From Brevibacterium sp. p3-SID960 (lineage in GTDB: Bacteria; Actinomycetota; Actinomycetes; Actinomycetales; Brevibacteriaceae), in assembly GCF_025144725.1 (NCBI RefSeq), contig NZ_JALXKS010000007.1:32446-96445 (forward strand): 64,000 nt of DNA, written 5' to 3'. The position numbers were made by a program, and so were the translations under genes. This document shows positions 9,140-18,652 of the stretch, piece by piece. Below the pieces are notes generated by a model. The model was not told the origin of the DNA. It did no database searches and worked only from the letters and a program-made list of their open reading frames with translations. Position 1 is the first letter of the stretch, and each line of letters starts with the position of its first letter.

Positions 9140-10918
9140 TTGTCCTCCACCGACCCCTCCGAGACCGCACCGGACCGCGCCGCTGACGCGCACGCGTCCG
9201 ACGGTGCCAGCAGCACCGCAGCCGGCGCTGTGACTCCGGAGACGGCCGGGCACCCGGAAGCCGAAGCCACCGCCGAGGCGCCGGGCGGGGGTGCGAAGCT
9301 GAGCTCGCTGGCGAAGTCCTCAGCGCTCATGACCGCCGGCACTCTCGTGTCGCGGGTGCTCGGATTCGTCAAAGCCGGCATGCTCGCCTTGGCGATCGGC
9401 GTCACCTACGGCGGGGTCGCTGACGCCTTCGACGTGGCGAACAAGGTGCCGAACAACCTGTACATGCTGCTCGCCGGCGGCATCCTCAATGCGGTCCTCG
9501 TCCCCCAGATCGTGCGCGCCACCCGGCGGCCCGACGGCGGGAGGGACTTCACCAACCGGCTGCTGACTCTGGCGATCCTCATCCTGTTCGGCGTCACCGT
9601 GCTCGCCACGGCCGCCGCTCCCCTGCTCGTGCGCGTGTACTCCTCGTCGACCTGGAGCAGCGAGCAGACCGCCCTGGCGGTCGCGTTCGCGTTCTGGTGC
9701 CTGCCGCAGATCTTCTTCTACGGCCTGTACACGATGCTCGGGCAGGTGCTCAACGCTCATTCCTCGTTCGGGCCCTACATGTGGGCGCCGGTCATCAACA
9801 ACTTCGTCTCCATCGCCGGGCTGGGCATCTTCATCGCGCTCTTCGGCACCGGCGAGTATGGTGAGCACGCCATCGCCACGTGGGACGTCACCAAGATCGC
9901 CGTGCTCGCCGGCTCTGCCACACTCGGGGTCGTCTGCCAGGCGCTCGTACTCATCTGGCCGCTGCGCCGCATCGGCTTCCGGTTCACCCCGACCTTCGGC
10001 TTCCGCGGTGTGGGCCTGGGCACCGCCGGCAAGGTCGCCTCCTGGACCTTCGGTGCGGTGCTCATCGGCCAGCTCGGGTTCATCGTCATCTCCCAGGTCG
10101 CCTCGCTGGCCTCGGCGAGCGCCGACGGCGGCCCGAGCCCGTCGAATGCCGCCTACACGTACAGCTACCTCATCTTCATGCTCCCCCATTCGCTCATCGC
10201 TGTGTCGCTGGCGACAGCGCTGTTCACCTCGATGAGCACCTCGGCTGCCGATCGCGACACCGAGGCGGTGCGCGCCTCCTTAGGCCTCGGCGTCCGGCTC
10301 GTCGGCTTCGTCAACGTCTTCGCCACTGTCGCCTTCATGACACTCGGCGCGCAGACGGCGATGGTGCTCGCCCGAGGCTCGGTCGAGCAGGCCGTCTCGC
10401 TCAGCGTCGTGATCGCAGCGATGATCCTCGGACTCGTGCCGTTCTCGGCCAACTATCTGCTGCAGCGGGTGTTCTATGCCTATGAGGACGCCCGCACCCC
10501 GTTCTGGGTGCAGGTCCCGCAGGTCGCCCTCACCTCCGCTGGGGTCATCGCCTCCGGGCTGCTGCTGCCCAAGCACTACATCGTCGCCGGCATCGGCCTG
10601 TCGATGAGCTTGGGATACGGTCTCGCCTGCCTCATCAGCGCCTGGCTGCTGCGCCGCCGCCTGCACCACCTCGGGAGCAGGCGGATCCTGCTGGCCCACC
10701 TGAAGTTCATCATCGCCGGCGCACTCGCCGGCATCGTCGGCGTGTTCATCGTCCGCGCGCTCGGCACCGATGCCTGGGATACCCGGACCACCGCATTCAT
10801 CACCATCGCGTGGGTCGGGCCGGTCATGCTTGCGGTCTATCTGGTCGTGTGCTGGATGCTGCGTGTGAGCGAGCTGCGCAGCCTTGCCGAGACTGTCCGG
10901 CGGAAGTTGAAGCGCTAG
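9140..10918 (+). CDS. murJ: Lipid II flippase MurJ
   Basis: Polytopic membrane protein of the MOP superfamily (MviN/MurJ) that moves lipid II across the cytoplasmic membrane. After a 50-residue acidic, low-complexity cytoplasmic N-terminus the conserved opening SALMTAGTLVSRVLGFVK starts the transmembrane part, which continues to about residue 580. The start is TTG at 9140, preceded by AAGGAG. In mycobacteria MurJ is fused to a pseudokinase and an extracellular domain; here the protein ends after the membrane region and those domains are in the next gene, 66 nt downstream. Confidence 0.93.
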   Translation: MSSTDPSETAPDRAADAHASDGASSTAAGAVTPETAGHPEAEATAEAPGGGAKLSSLAKSSALMTAGTLVSRVLGFVKAGMLALAIGVTYGGVADAFDVANKVPNNLYMLLAGGILNAVLVPQIVRATRRPDGGRDFTNRLLTLAILILFGVTVLATAAAPLLVRVYSSSTWSSEQTALAVAFAFWCLPQIFFYGLYTMLGQVLNAHSSFGPYMWAPVINNFVSIAGLGIFIALFGTGEYGEHAIATWDVTKIAVLAGSATLGVVCQALVLIWPLRRIGFRFTPTFGFRGVGLGTAGKVASWTFGAVLIGQLGFIVISQVASLASASADGGPSPSNAAYTYSYLIFMLPHSLIAVSLATALFTSMSTSAADRDTEAVRASLGLGVRLVGFVNVFATVAFMTLGAQTAMVLARGSVEQAVSLSVVIAAMILGLVPFSANYLLQRVFYAYEDARTPFWVQVPQVALTSAGVIASGLLLPKHYIVAGIGLSMSLGYGLACLISAWLLRRRLHHLGSRRILLAHLKFIIAGALAGIVGVFIVRALGTDAWDTRTTAFITIAWVGPVMLAVYLVVCWMLRVSELRSLAETVRRKLKR

Positions 10919-10984
10919 ACTGAGCAGCGAAGGACTATTCGCCCTGCACAGCTCATCCGTGCGGCGCATTCACAAGGGGGTCTG

Positions 10985-13324
10985 GTGATCGGCATCGAAC
11001 GCGGAACAGTTGTCGCCGAGCGCTACGTGGTCTCCGACATCGTCCGCCCCTGGTTCGCCGACCACCCCGACAGCGGCACGGTCTGCATCGCTCTCGACGC
11101 CATCCTCGACATGGCCGTCACCCTCTATGTCGCGCCATCGGAGACCTCCGGTGACCTGCTCGATGCCGCCCGCCGCTCGGCGTTGCTGACCGATCCGCGG
11201 ATCCCCACAGTCCTCGACGTCGGACGCGCCGACGGCATCGACTTCGTCGTCTTCGAACGCTCCGTCGCCACTCCCCTGCCGGCCATTCTGCGCACTGGGC
11301 CGCTGGCTCCCGAGGCGGCACGCGCCTTCGTCGGCGAGCTCGCCACCGCGCTGGCCCACGCCAGCGCCCGTGGGCTCTACCACCTCTGCCTCGGTCCCGA
11401 ATGCGTGGGGCTGAAGGACAATCTCGACGCCACCGTCACCGGTGTTGCCATCGACGCCGCTGTCGCTCACGCCGCCTACGGCCTCGATCTCGAGGCGATG
11501 CCGACAACAGCGAAGAAGCGCGAGGACGCACTCGCGCTCATGAACATCTTCTATGCCGCCCTCACCGGTCACTGGCCCGGCGATGAGCCGCGCGCCGGGC
11601 TGCCGGTGGCCCAGCGGCGCAACAACCGCTTTGTGCGCGTCTCCGAGCTCGTCGACGGAGTGCCCAGCGGTCTAGAGGAGTTCGTCTCCGGCGTCGTCAT
11701 GAAGATCGAGCCCGGGCCCCGCTCGGCCAGCGAGGTCGTCCGGTTCCTCGACGAATGGGACGTCCACCAGCTGCGCCAGCTCTCGCCGGGCAGACCGCGC
11801 CCGGGCGGCGATGAGCTGCGCCGCACCGAGGACGAGGAGTTCTCCGGCACCGAGGCGGCCACCGGCGCCTCTTCAGCCCGGCCGACGACCAAGACCGACC
11901 CGGCCTCCGTTTCGCAGACGGCAGCTCTCACCCCGCCGCGGCCGGTCACGCCGCCTGCAGCGGCAGGTGCCCCAGCGCCCGAGAAGCGGGCGACCCCCGC
12001 CCAGTTGCGCGCTGCCCTCGCCCGCATCGGCCTCACCCGGCCCGGCGCCTCGGGCCTGGCTGCCGGCCGGCTCGCCGACAGCGAGACACCCTATGACGAC
12101 CGGATGCAGATGCGGCAGGCGGCCGTCTTCCCGATCTCCTCCGAGGAGCTCGCCTCCGCCGAAACCGACGAGTGGCAGCCCGAGGACACATTCGCCTCCT
12201 ATGAGCAGTACGCCGATGCCGAGGCCGATGCGAACGAAACCCAGCGCATCGCTGATCCTTCGCGCATGTTCGCCAGCGACGATGAGCTCAGCGCCGACGA
12301 TACTCAGGTCATCAGCACCGACCAGGAAGCCGTTGACGACGCTGAGGCCGATGAGGACGAAGACGACGGTTCATGGTTCCTCGGCGGCATGTTCACCACC
12401 CGCGAGGAAGAGCTCGAACGGCAGCGCGCCGAATACGAGCGCGAGCGCCGCCTGCAGCAGGAGGCTGAGGAGCGGGCGCGCGCTCAGGAGCAGTCCCGCC
12501 GGAAGTCCGCAGCAGCACCGACCGCAGGGCTGGGTGCCGATCTCGCCGCAGACACCGCACAATCCAGTACGACCGAACGCGAAGCCAGCCGCCGGCCCGC
12601 CACTCCTGCGCCGGCTGCAGACAGCCCGCGCACGCCGCAGAACGGCGCCGGCACAAAGCCGGCTGCAGGCGGCGGTGGGGCGCGTCCCCTGCCGCCCGCT
12701 GGGGACGATGCACCTGCTGACAAGCCGTCTCGGCCCCTGGTCCCGATTCTCATCGGTGTCCTGGCGCTGCTGGTCGTCGCCGCGCTCGTCGTTGGGGTCA
12801 TCGTCGGCACGCAGGGCGATGATGAGCCCACCGCAGAGGAGCCGACTGCTGAAACCGAGCCGACTGAAGAGCAGCCTCCGACGGAGGAGCCACAGGGCCC
12901 GACACCGGTGGTCGCCGATGTATCCGCCCTCGATCCTGAAGGCGATGACACAGAGAACGATGACGCGGCATCGAACGTCCTGGATGACGATGATTCGGCG
13001 TGGCGAACCGACCGGTACAACTCTTCGAAGTTCGGCAACCTCAAATCGGGTGTCGGTCTGGCCCTCGAACTCGAAGAGTCAGCCGGCGTCTCCCAGGTCG
13101 AGCTGACCTCCGATCGAGAGGGAAGCGACTTCGAGGTCCGGATCGGCGATTCCGACGACCCGGAGGATGCCACGGTCGTCGGCAAGGGAACGACGGAGGA
13201 CGGAAAGACCACCGTCGACCTCGATGACGGCGCCGAGGGATCTGTCGTCATCATCTGGTTCACCGAGCTCGGCTCAGCCGATGGCGGATATCGCGCCTAC
13301 GTCACCCACGTCGGACTGACCTGA
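10985..13324 (+). CDS. Membrane-anchored pseudokinase, partner of MurJ
   Basis: A 779-residue protein with four parts. Residues 1-260 form a protein-kinase-like fold without a recognisable catalytic HRD or DFG motif. Residues 270-585 are a disordered Pro/Ala and acidic linker with a charged coiled-coil stretch (EELERQRAEYERERR) near 475. A single membrane helix (LVPILIGVLALLVVAALVV) sits near 592-615. An extracellular domain with a discoidin-like pattern (ASNVLDDDDSAWRTDRY) ends the protein. The same architecture forms the C-terminal part of MviN in M. tuberculosis, where the pseudokinase is phosphorylated by PknB and binds FhaA. GTG at 10985 follows AAGGGGG. A MurJ-regulating role is inferred from homology and position. 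Confidence 0.8.
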   Translation: MIGIERGTVVAERYVVSDIVRPWFADHPDSGTVCIALDAILDMAVTLYVAPSETSGDLLDAARRSALLTDPRIPTVLDVGRADGIDFVVFERSVATPLPAILRTGPLAPEAARAFVGELATALAHASARGLYHLCLGPECVGLKDNLDATVTGVAIDAAVAHAAYGLDLEAMPTTAKKREDALALMNIFYAALTGHWPGDEPRAGLPVAQRRNNRFVRVSELVDGVPSGLEEFVSGVVMKIEPGPRSASEVVRFLDEWDVHQLRQLSPGRPRPGGDELRRTEDEEFSGTEAATGASSARPTTKTDPASVSQTAALTPPRPVTPPAAAGAPAPEKRATPAQLRAALARIGLTRPGASGLAAGRLADSETPYDDRMQMRQAAVFPISSEELASAETDEWQPEDTFASYEQYADAEADANETQRIADPSRMFASDDELSADDTQVISTDQEAVDDAEADEDEDDGSWFLGGMFTTREEELERQRAEYERERRLQQEAEERARAQEQSRRKSAAAPTAGLGADLAADTAQSSTTEREASRRPATPAPAADSPRTPQNGAGTKPAAGGGGARPLPPAGDDAPADKPSRPLVPILIGVLALLVVAALVVGVIVGTQGDDEPTAEEPTAETEPTEEQPPTEEPQGPTPVVADVSALDPEGDDTENDDAASNVLDDDDSAWRTDRYNSSKFGNLKSGVGLALELEESAGVSQVELTSDREGSDFEVRIGDSDDPEDATVVGKGTTEDGKTTVDLDDGAEGSVVIIWFTELGSADGGYRAYVTHVGLT

Positions 13325-13388
13325 GCCCGCGCCTCCTCCGGCTGGGTGCCCGCACGGACTGCCCAGTGAGTGCACGGGGACATAGGGT

Positions 13389-13415
13389 GGAATAAACCCG
13401 CCGTACCCCAGTGTT
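13389..13415 (+). promoter_or_regulatory. SigR/SigH-type thiol-stress promoter of trxB-trxA
   Basis: GGAAT at 13389-13393 and GTT at 13413-13415 are separated by 19 nt. This matches the GGAAT-N18/19-GTT promoter of the actinobacterial disulfide-stress sigma factors SigR (Streptomyces) and SigH (Mycobacterium), whose best-known target is trxBA. Transcription would start near 13422, about 28 nt before trxB. Confidence 0.65.
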
Positions 13416-13449
13416 CGCTCTAGCGGAGACATGCCTACAAGGAGGCTTT

Positions 13450-14376
13450 ATGACAGCTCAGCGACTCGTCATCGTCGGATCGGGTCCAGCAGGCTACACC
13501 GCTGCGGTGTATGCAGCTCGAGCCAGCCTGGAACCGATCGTCATCGCCGGTTCCGTCACCGCTGGCGGCGAGTTGATGAATACGACGGATGTTGAGAACT
13601 TCCCCGGATTTCCTGCCGGGATCCAGGGCCCTGAGCTCATGGAGAACATGCGCCAGCAGGCAGAGCGCTTCGGCGCAACCGTCATCTACGACGATGTGCA
13701 GGAACTCGTCCTGCAGCCGGGTGCGCACATGATCACCACCGCGCTCGGTGAGAGCTACACCGCCGAGGCCGTCATCCTCGCCACCGGCTCAGCCTACCGA
13801 AAGCTCGGGCTGCCCAACGAGGACAAGCTCTCCGGCCACGGTGTCAGCTGGTGCGCCACCTGTGACGGCTTCTTCTTCAAGGACAAGCACATCGCCGTCG
13901 TCGGCGGCGGAGACTCGGCTATGGAGGAGGCGACCTTCCTGACGAAGTTCGCTTCCAAGGTCTCGGTCATCCACCGCCGCCAGGAGTTGCGCGCTTCACA
14001 GGCTATGCAGGACCGTGCGAAAGCCGATCCGAAGATCGAGTTCGTCCTCGATTCGGAAGTTTCACAGATCCACGGCGATGACGCTCTGACCGGCGTCACG
14101 GTGCGCAACATCGTCACCGGTGAGGAGTCTCTGCTCGATGTCACCGGTTTGTTCGTCGCTATCGGATCGGATCCGCGAACCGAGCTCTTCGCCGATCAGC
14201 TCGAACTGCGCCCCGATGGCTACCTCAAGGTCGATGGACGCGCTTCGCTGACGAATGTCGAAGGAGTCTTCGCTGCCGGTGACCTCATCGACCCGGTCTA
14301 CCGTCAGGCGATCACCGCAGCCGGCTCCGGCTGCGCGGCTGCCATCGATGCCGAGCACTACCTGTCCAACCGCTGA
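13450..14376 (+). CDS. trxB: Thioredoxin reductase
   Basis: NADPH-dependent FAD disulfide reductase of 308 residues that reduces thioredoxin. It has the FAD-binding GSGPAG at 10-15, the redox-active CATC (Cys135, Cys138) in WCATCDG, the NADPH-binding GGGDSAMEEA, and a C-terminal FAD motif (GVFAAGDL). A frame with a start at 13411 exists, but the ATG at 13450 follows a perfect AAGGAGG and gives the normal length. It is followed by trxA 90 nt downstream, and the two probably share the thiol-stress promoter upstream. Confidence 0.97.
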   Translation: MTAQRLVIVGSGPAGYTAAVYAARASLEPIVIAGSVTAGGELMNTTDVENFPGFPAGIQGPELMENMRQQAERFGATVIYDDVQELVLQPGAHMITTALGESYTAEAVILATGSAYRKLGLPNEDKLSGHGVSWCATCDGFFFKDKHIAVVGGGDSAMEEATFLTKFASKVSVIHRRQELRASQAMQDRAKADPKIEFVLDSEVSQIHGDDALTGVTVRNIVTGEESLLDVTGLFVAIGSDPRTELFADQLELRPDGYLKVDGRASLTNVEGVFAAGDLIDPVYRQAITAAGSGCAAAIDAEHYLSNR

Positions 14377-14466
14377 CGTCGTCACCCGACGACCTCGACA
14401 GTCCAATCAGATCAGTCGTTCAACCCCGGCCGACCGACCAGCCGGCCAATCAAGTTAGGAGCAGCA

Positions 14467-14790
14467 ATGACTGCAGCAGATGTCACCGACGCAAATTTTG
14501 AAGCCGAGGTCCTCCAGGCAGATAAGCCCGTTCTCGTCGACTTCTGGGCCCCGTGGTGCGGGCCGTGCCGCATGGTCTCCCCCATCGTCGACGAAATCGG
14601 TGAGGAGAACGCCGAAAAGCTCAAGGTCGTCAAGGTCAACACCGACGAGAACATGCAGACGGCCTCGACCTACGGCATCACCTCGATCCCGGCCCTGTAC
14701 GTCTTCAAGGACGGCCAGGTTGCAAAAACGATCATCGGTGCCCAGCCGAAGCCGATGCTGATCCAACAGCTCGAGGAATTCCTCGGCTGA
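14467..14790 (+). CDS. trxA: Thioredoxin
   Basis: A 107-residue cytosolic thioredoxin with the classical WCGPC active site (Cys31, Cys34) in [11 protein letters not shown] and the cis-proline strand TSIPALYVF. Reduced by the neighbouring thioredoxin reductase, it supplies electrons to ribonucleotide reductase, peroxiredoxins and similar enzymes. ATG at 14467 follows AGGAG. A strong inverted repeat lies just after the stop codon. Confidence 0.97.
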   Translation: MTAADVTDANFEAEVLQADKPVLVDFWAPWCGPCRMVSPIVDEIGEENAEKLKVVKVNTDENMQTASTYGITSIPALYVFKDGQVAKTIIGAQPKPMLIQQLEEFLG

Positions 14791-14808
14791 TTCACCTATC
14801 AGCTAACA

Positions 14809-14844
14809 CACTGGCGCCTGTTGTAGTATCGACAGGCGCCAGTG
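14809..14844 (+). terminator. Hairpin terminator after trxA
   Basis: A perfect 13-bp inverted repeat, CACTGGCGCCTGT (14809-14821) and ACAGGCGCCAGTG (14832-14844), with a 10-nt loop. There is no T-tract after it, as is common for actinobacterial terminators. Confidence 0.75.
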
Positions 14845-14905
14845 GCCGTTAGGCACATCACCACAAACTCCGACAATCCCGACGCACCGAGCCCAGCGAG
14901 ACGAT

Positions 14906-16054
14906 ATGACCTCACAATCTGCCTACCCCACCCTCACACGGGGCGACTCCAGCAACGTCCTGCTGGCGACCAAGGCACAGCTGGACCGCCTGGGAATCAA
15001 GGTCGGCGATGTGTCATCTCCTGAATTCGATCATCAGCTCGAATTGGCTATTCTCGCGTTCCAGCAGAGCCGCGGGATCACCACCGACGGTGTCCTGGGC
15101 CCTGAGACATTCGAGCAGATCGAACTGGCCCGCTACCGTCTCGGCGATCGAGTACTACGCTTCGACCCAGTCCGACCACTGGTCGGAGACGACGTTGGGA
15201 CACTGCAGAAGCGCTTGTCCAAGCTGGGCGTCTACACAGACCGGATCGACAGCGTGTTCGCTGCGGAGACCGATGAGGCTGTGCGAGAGATCCAGAGCGG
15301 ACTCGGTCTGCGAACTGATGGTGTGGTGGGCCCGAATACCATTTCCGGGCTTGACTCGATCAGCCGAAATCACAGCACCGGCAACCTCTATGCGCTGCGG
15401 GAACACGCTCGCGTCACTTCCTCGGGACCGTCCCTTGTCGGACGCGTTATCGTCATCGAAGCTGCCACGTCTGCTCGCGACTTCAAGGCGACGCCCTACA
15501 CCGCTGAACAGCGGCGATTGGAGGAAGAATACTCGGTTGACATCGCTCGTCGCCTCGACGGTCGTCTCAGTGCCCTTGGTGCCGCAACTGTTCTCGTCAG
15601 CTCCCCCGATGCACATCAGACACTTGCAGACGAACTCGAAGCCTCGGCTGTCGTCACGATCACGCAGGACTCGTCTCTTTCGGATTCCGCTAATGGAGTA
15701 GCAACCTTCTACTTCGGCCGCGCCGATGACGACGAGGTCTACTCCCCCGTCGGCAAGCGGTTGGCCGAGCTCGTGCAGAAAGAGGTCAACGCCCGAACCG
15801 ACTTCCTCAACTGCCGCACGCACGCCCGTACGTGGCAGAGTCTTGCCGCCGTGCGCAGCCCGAAAGTGCACGTCGTTGCGGGTTACGTGAGCCATGATCG
15901 TGACCGCGAGATGCTCGCTGATGACCTCATCCGCGATCGGATTGCCGACGGTATTGCCGCGGCCCTCCAACGACTCTATCTGGCGCGTGAGTCCGATCCC
16001 GAGACCGGTGCACTGAATATTCAGTCGATCACCAATCCATCCCGTTTCACGTGA
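14906..16054 (+). CDS. CwlM-like protein: two peptidoglycan-binding domains plus degenerate amidase domain
   Basis: A 382-residue protein with two PG-binding-1 repeats (FQQSRGITTDGVLGPETF near 52-72 and the GLGLRTDGVVGPNT segment near 130-145) followed by an amidase_3-like domain. The zinc-ligand histidines usual in that domain are absent: the DPGHGG position reads IEAATSA and the SIHAN position reads VTITQDS. It is therefore unlikely to be an active amidase. Its place after trxA and before parB matches CwlM (Rv3915) of M. tuberculosis, an essential cytoplasmic regulator of MurA. No signal peptide is present, which agrees. The stop codon TGA lies inside a parS site. Confidence 0.8.
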   Translation: MTSQSAYPTLTRGDSSNVLLATKAQLDRLGIKVGDVSSPEFDHQLELAILAFQQSRGITTDGVLGPETFEQIELARYRLGDRVLRFDPVRPLVGDDVGTLQKRLSKLGVYTDRIDSVFAAETDEAVREIQSGLGLRTDGVVGPNTISGLDSISRNHSTGNLYALREHARVTSSGPSLVGRVIVIEAATSARDFKATPYTAEQRRLEEEYSVDIARRLDGRLSALGAATVLVSSPDAHQTLADELEASAVVTITQDSSLSDSANGVATFYFGRADDDEVYSPVGKRLAELVQKEVNARTDFLNCRTHARTWQSLAAVRSPKVHVVAGYVSHDRDREMLADDLIRDRIADGIAAALQRLYLARESDPETGALNIQSITNPSRFT

Positions 16055-16057
16055 AAC
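16044..16057. other. parS centromere site 1
   Basis: Perfect palindromic ParB-binding core GTTTCACGTGAAAC. It contains the last codons and the TGA stop of the CwlM-like gene. Confidence 0.9.
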
Positions 16058-16248
16058 ATCAGCCGACGGGCGCGTAACCGTCTTTGCGGGCCTCCCTCCA
16101 ATTCGCTGCGCGTCCCCACCCATCGATAAAGCCGCGCACAGTCAATCCGAGTCTTATCAGTGAGTCACAGTCTGCTCAGCTGTCAGCCTGGATCAGGTCG
16201 TGCAGGCAACGATCCCTTGACCCGCCCGATTGCGGCACGTCAACACGT

Positions 16249-16262
16249 GTTTCACGTGAAAC
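16249..16262. other. parS centromere site 2
   Basis: Perfect core GTTTCACGTGAAAC in the gap between the CwlM-like gene and parB. Confidence 0.9.
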
Positions 16263-16314
16263 CGAAAGGCACCGGCACACGCCGGGGCCTTTGACGGTAG
16301 CAAACATACGGAAG

Positions 16315-17508
16315 TTACGACTCGTCTTCGATTCCAAGCGCAGTAAGGATCCGCTTGAGATCATCCTGGTTCGCAAACTCCACGCTGATCTTGCCCTTGC
16401 GCTTTCCCATGACGATACTCACGCGAGTATCAAGCTTATCCCCCACACGGTCCGCGATTTGCGCCAGCTCAGGGGTAAGCTGTTGTGTTTCACGTGAAAC
16501 ACGAGGCTTCTCCCCTCGGTTCAGCAGTACGACAGCTTCCTCTGTTGCCCGGACCGACAGACCTTCAGCCACAATGCGCTGAGCGAGAACTTCCATGTTC
16601 GCAGGATCCTCAACACCGAGGATCGCGCGGGCATGGCCCTGTGAAATCACACCAGCAGCCACACGGCGCTGCACAAGCGGCGGGAGCCTGAGCAACCGGA
16701 GTGTATTCGAGATCTGAGGGCGGGAACGCCCGATCCGTTCGGAGAGTTCTTCCTGCGTACACTGAAAGTCGTTCAACAGCTGCTCATAGGCTGCAGCCTC
16801 TTCAAGTGGATTCAGATCCGATCGGTGGAGATTCTCAAGCAAGGCGTCACGCAGCAGGTCGGTGTCTTCAACCGCTCTGATGATCGCCGGGATCGTGCTG
16901 ACACCGGCCAGCTCAGACGCCCGGAATCGCCGCTCGCCCATGATGAGCTCATACGCGGGCTTCTTCTCGTCGACAAGACGCACGACCACGGGCTGAAGAA
17001 CACCGACTTCACGGATCGAGTGCACCAACTCGTCGAGCGCATCCTCATCGAAAACCTGACGCGGCTGCCGCGGGTTCGGACTGATCTGCTCCAGAGGGAT
17101 CAGACCAAATGCCGTGCCAGGAACCTCCTGTAGGTCTGTTTCACGTGAAACATCGTGATGAACGGAAGTTGTTGACTCCGGTACAGACTTCTGCGATGCA
17201 CTACGGGCCCTGCTCCGTGGAGCCGTATTCGATCCGGATTCCTCAGCCTTCTTCTCGCCAACAGCGCCGGATTTCTTCGCAGCAGGGGAGGAGGACGTCT
17301 TTTTCGTGGGCTTCGTGTTCGTGCGCTTCGCAGCACGCGCCTTCCGCATACCCTCCGCCGGATCCTTTGAACGGGGTGTTTCACGTGAAACGTCGGAATC
17401 TGCTTCAGCCTGCTGACCGAAGAAGACGTCTACCGGGCGGTCCTCTGTTACGACGTCGGGAATGAGAGCTCCAAGTCCCCGGCCCAATCCACGTTTGCGC
17501 TCAGCCAT
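16315..17508 (-). CDS. parB: Chromosome-partitioning protein ParB
   Basis: CTP-dependent DNA clamp of 397 residues that loads at parS and works with ParA in origin segregation. After [17 protein letters not shown] comes an unusually long Lys/Ser/Ala-rich N-terminal insertion (about residues 35-135), then the ParB/Srx CTP-binding domain ([23 protein letters not shown]), an HTH domain ([18 protein letters not shown]) and a C-terminal dimerisation domain. Three parS cores lie inside the gene and each is translated as VSRET (about residues 40, 120 and 338). The ATG at 17508 overlaps the parA stop region by 8 nt, so the two genes are translationally coupled. Confidence 0.96.
   Translation of the reverse strand: MAERKRGLGRGLGALIPDVVTEDRPVDVFFGQQAEADSDVSRETPRSKDPAEGMRKARAAKRTNTKPTKKTSSSPAAKKSGAVGEKKAEESGSNTAPRSRARSASQKSVPESTTSVHHDVSRETDLQEVPGTAFGLIPLEQISPNPRQPRQVFDEDALDELVHSIREVGVLQPVVVRLVDEKKPAYELIMGERRFRASELAGVSTIPAIIRAVEDTDLLRDALLENLHRSDLNPLEEAAAYEQLLNDFQCTQEELSERIGRSRPQISNTLRLLRLPPLVQRRVAAGVISQGHARAILGVEDPANMEVLAQRIVAEGLSVRATEEAVVLLNRGEKPRVSRETQQLTPELAQIADRVGDKLDTRVSIVMGKRKGKISVEFANQDDLKRILTALGIEDES
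16487..16500. other. parS centromere site 3 (inside parB)
   Basis: Perfect core GTTTCACGTGAAAC, flanked by T and A to give the full 16-bp TGTTTCACGTGAAACA. It is read in parB as VSRET near residue 338. Confidence 0.92.
17138..17151. other. parS centromere site 4 (inside parB)
   Basis: Perfect core GTTTCACGTGAAAC in the long N-terminal insertion of parB, translated as VSRET near residue 120. Confidence 0.92.
17378..17391. other. parS centromere site 5 (inside parB)
   Basis: Perfect core GTTTCACGTGAAAC near the 5' end of parB, translated as VSRET near residue 40. Confidence 0.92.
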
Positions 17509-18400
17509 GATCTGCTGCTCCTCGATGTGCGATTTCCTCAGCTGCTTCGCGATACGAAAGCGCGCCGGATGATGATGGTTCGTATGTGATGACAGTTTGA
17601 CCGTAACTCGGAGCCTCGGAGATGCGGACCGATCGGGGGATCGTCACCTCGAGGACTTGGTTGGGAAAGTGAGCCCGTACATCGTCAGCAACCTGCCGGC
17701 TGAGGTTCGTGCGGCCGTCGAACATCGTCAGGAGAATGGTCGAAACCTCCAGAGCTGGGTTCAGGTGCTTCTGAATCAGCTGGATATTCTTCAGCAGCTG
17801 GCTCAAGCCTTCGAGTGCGTAGTATTCGCACTGAATTGGAATAAGCACTTCGTTTGCTGCTACAAAAGCGTTGACGGTCAGCAAGCCCAGTGACGGGGGA
17901 CAGTCGATGATCACGTAGTCGACCCGTTCGCCTGCATCCTCGCGTTCCTTTAAATAGGCGCGCAGAGCACGAGCAAGACGCTGCTCACGTGCGACCAGCG
18001 AGACGAGCTCGATCTCAGCTCCTGCGAGGTCGATTGTGGCGGGGACACAGGTGAGGGTCTCGATATCAGGGCACTGGGCTACGGCTTCGGACACCGGGAG
18101 GTCCTCAATCAGGACATCATAGATGCTGTTGACCTCTGTAGAGTGCTCGATGCCCAACGCGGTGCTCGCATTGCCCTGGGGGTCGATATCGATCACCAGA
18201 ACCTTCAGGCCCTGGGCAGCGAGTGCGGCGGCGATATTCACCGCAGTGGTGGTCTTGCCCACCCCGCCTTTCTGATTGGCGACGGTGAAGATCCGTGTCG
18301 AATCGGGTGCTGGAAATGTCGTCGCCGCGAGGCGCTCGGCACGGCGATGGTCCCGCGCAATCTGAGCACCCAACGGAGTCGACTCATCCATGATGGGCAT
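17501..18400 (-). CDS. parA: Chromosome-partitioning ATPase ParA
   Basis: ParA/Soj-type P-loop ATPase of 299 residues that binds nucleoid DNA and moves ParB-parS complexes. The deviant Walker [10 protein letters not shown] is at 44-52, DIDPQGNAS is the switch motif, and [13 protein letters not shown] is Walker B. ATG at 18400 follows GGAG and is the first of two nearby Met codons. It lies upstream of and overlaps parB. Confidence 0.96.
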   Translation of the reverse strand: MPIMDESTPLGAQIARDHRRAERLAATTFPAPDSTRIFTVANQKGGVGKTTTAVNIAAALAAQGLKVLVIDIDPQGNASTALGIEHSTEVNSIYDVLIEDLPVSEAVAQCPDIETLTCVPATIDLAGAEIELVSLVAREQRLARALRAYLKEREDAGERVDYVIIDCPPSLGLLTVNAFVAANEVLIPIQCEYYALEGLSQLLKNIQLIQKHLNPALEVSTILLTMFDGRTNLSRQVADDVRAHFPNQVLEVTIPRSVRISEAPSYGQTVITYEPSSSGALSYREAAEEIAHRGAADHG

Positions 18401-18563
18401 ACTGAACTCCGTTCATCAACAAGAGCCGACTGGCTCGCAAACCGTCTCTTAGTCTACCCAACAGAGGGGACATCAGCCGACGCGAACCACTCAAGTCCCC
18501 GTGTGAGAGAGGAGTATCGCCGGTGATTTGTCACGAGTGCGCGCGCGTCACTCTCCCGCCGAT

Positions 18564-18577
18564 GTTTCACGTGAAAC
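18564..18577. other. parS centromere site 6
   Basis: Perfect core GTTTCACGTGAAAC in the rsmG-parA intergenic region, about 3.8 kb left of dnaA. Confidence 0.92.
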
Positions 18578-18652
18578 GCAGCGGAGCCCCCCGTTGCAAG
18601 CTGTCTGCAGGCCTCGACGGAGTTAATCGAATACTAATAGAACTGCAGACTG

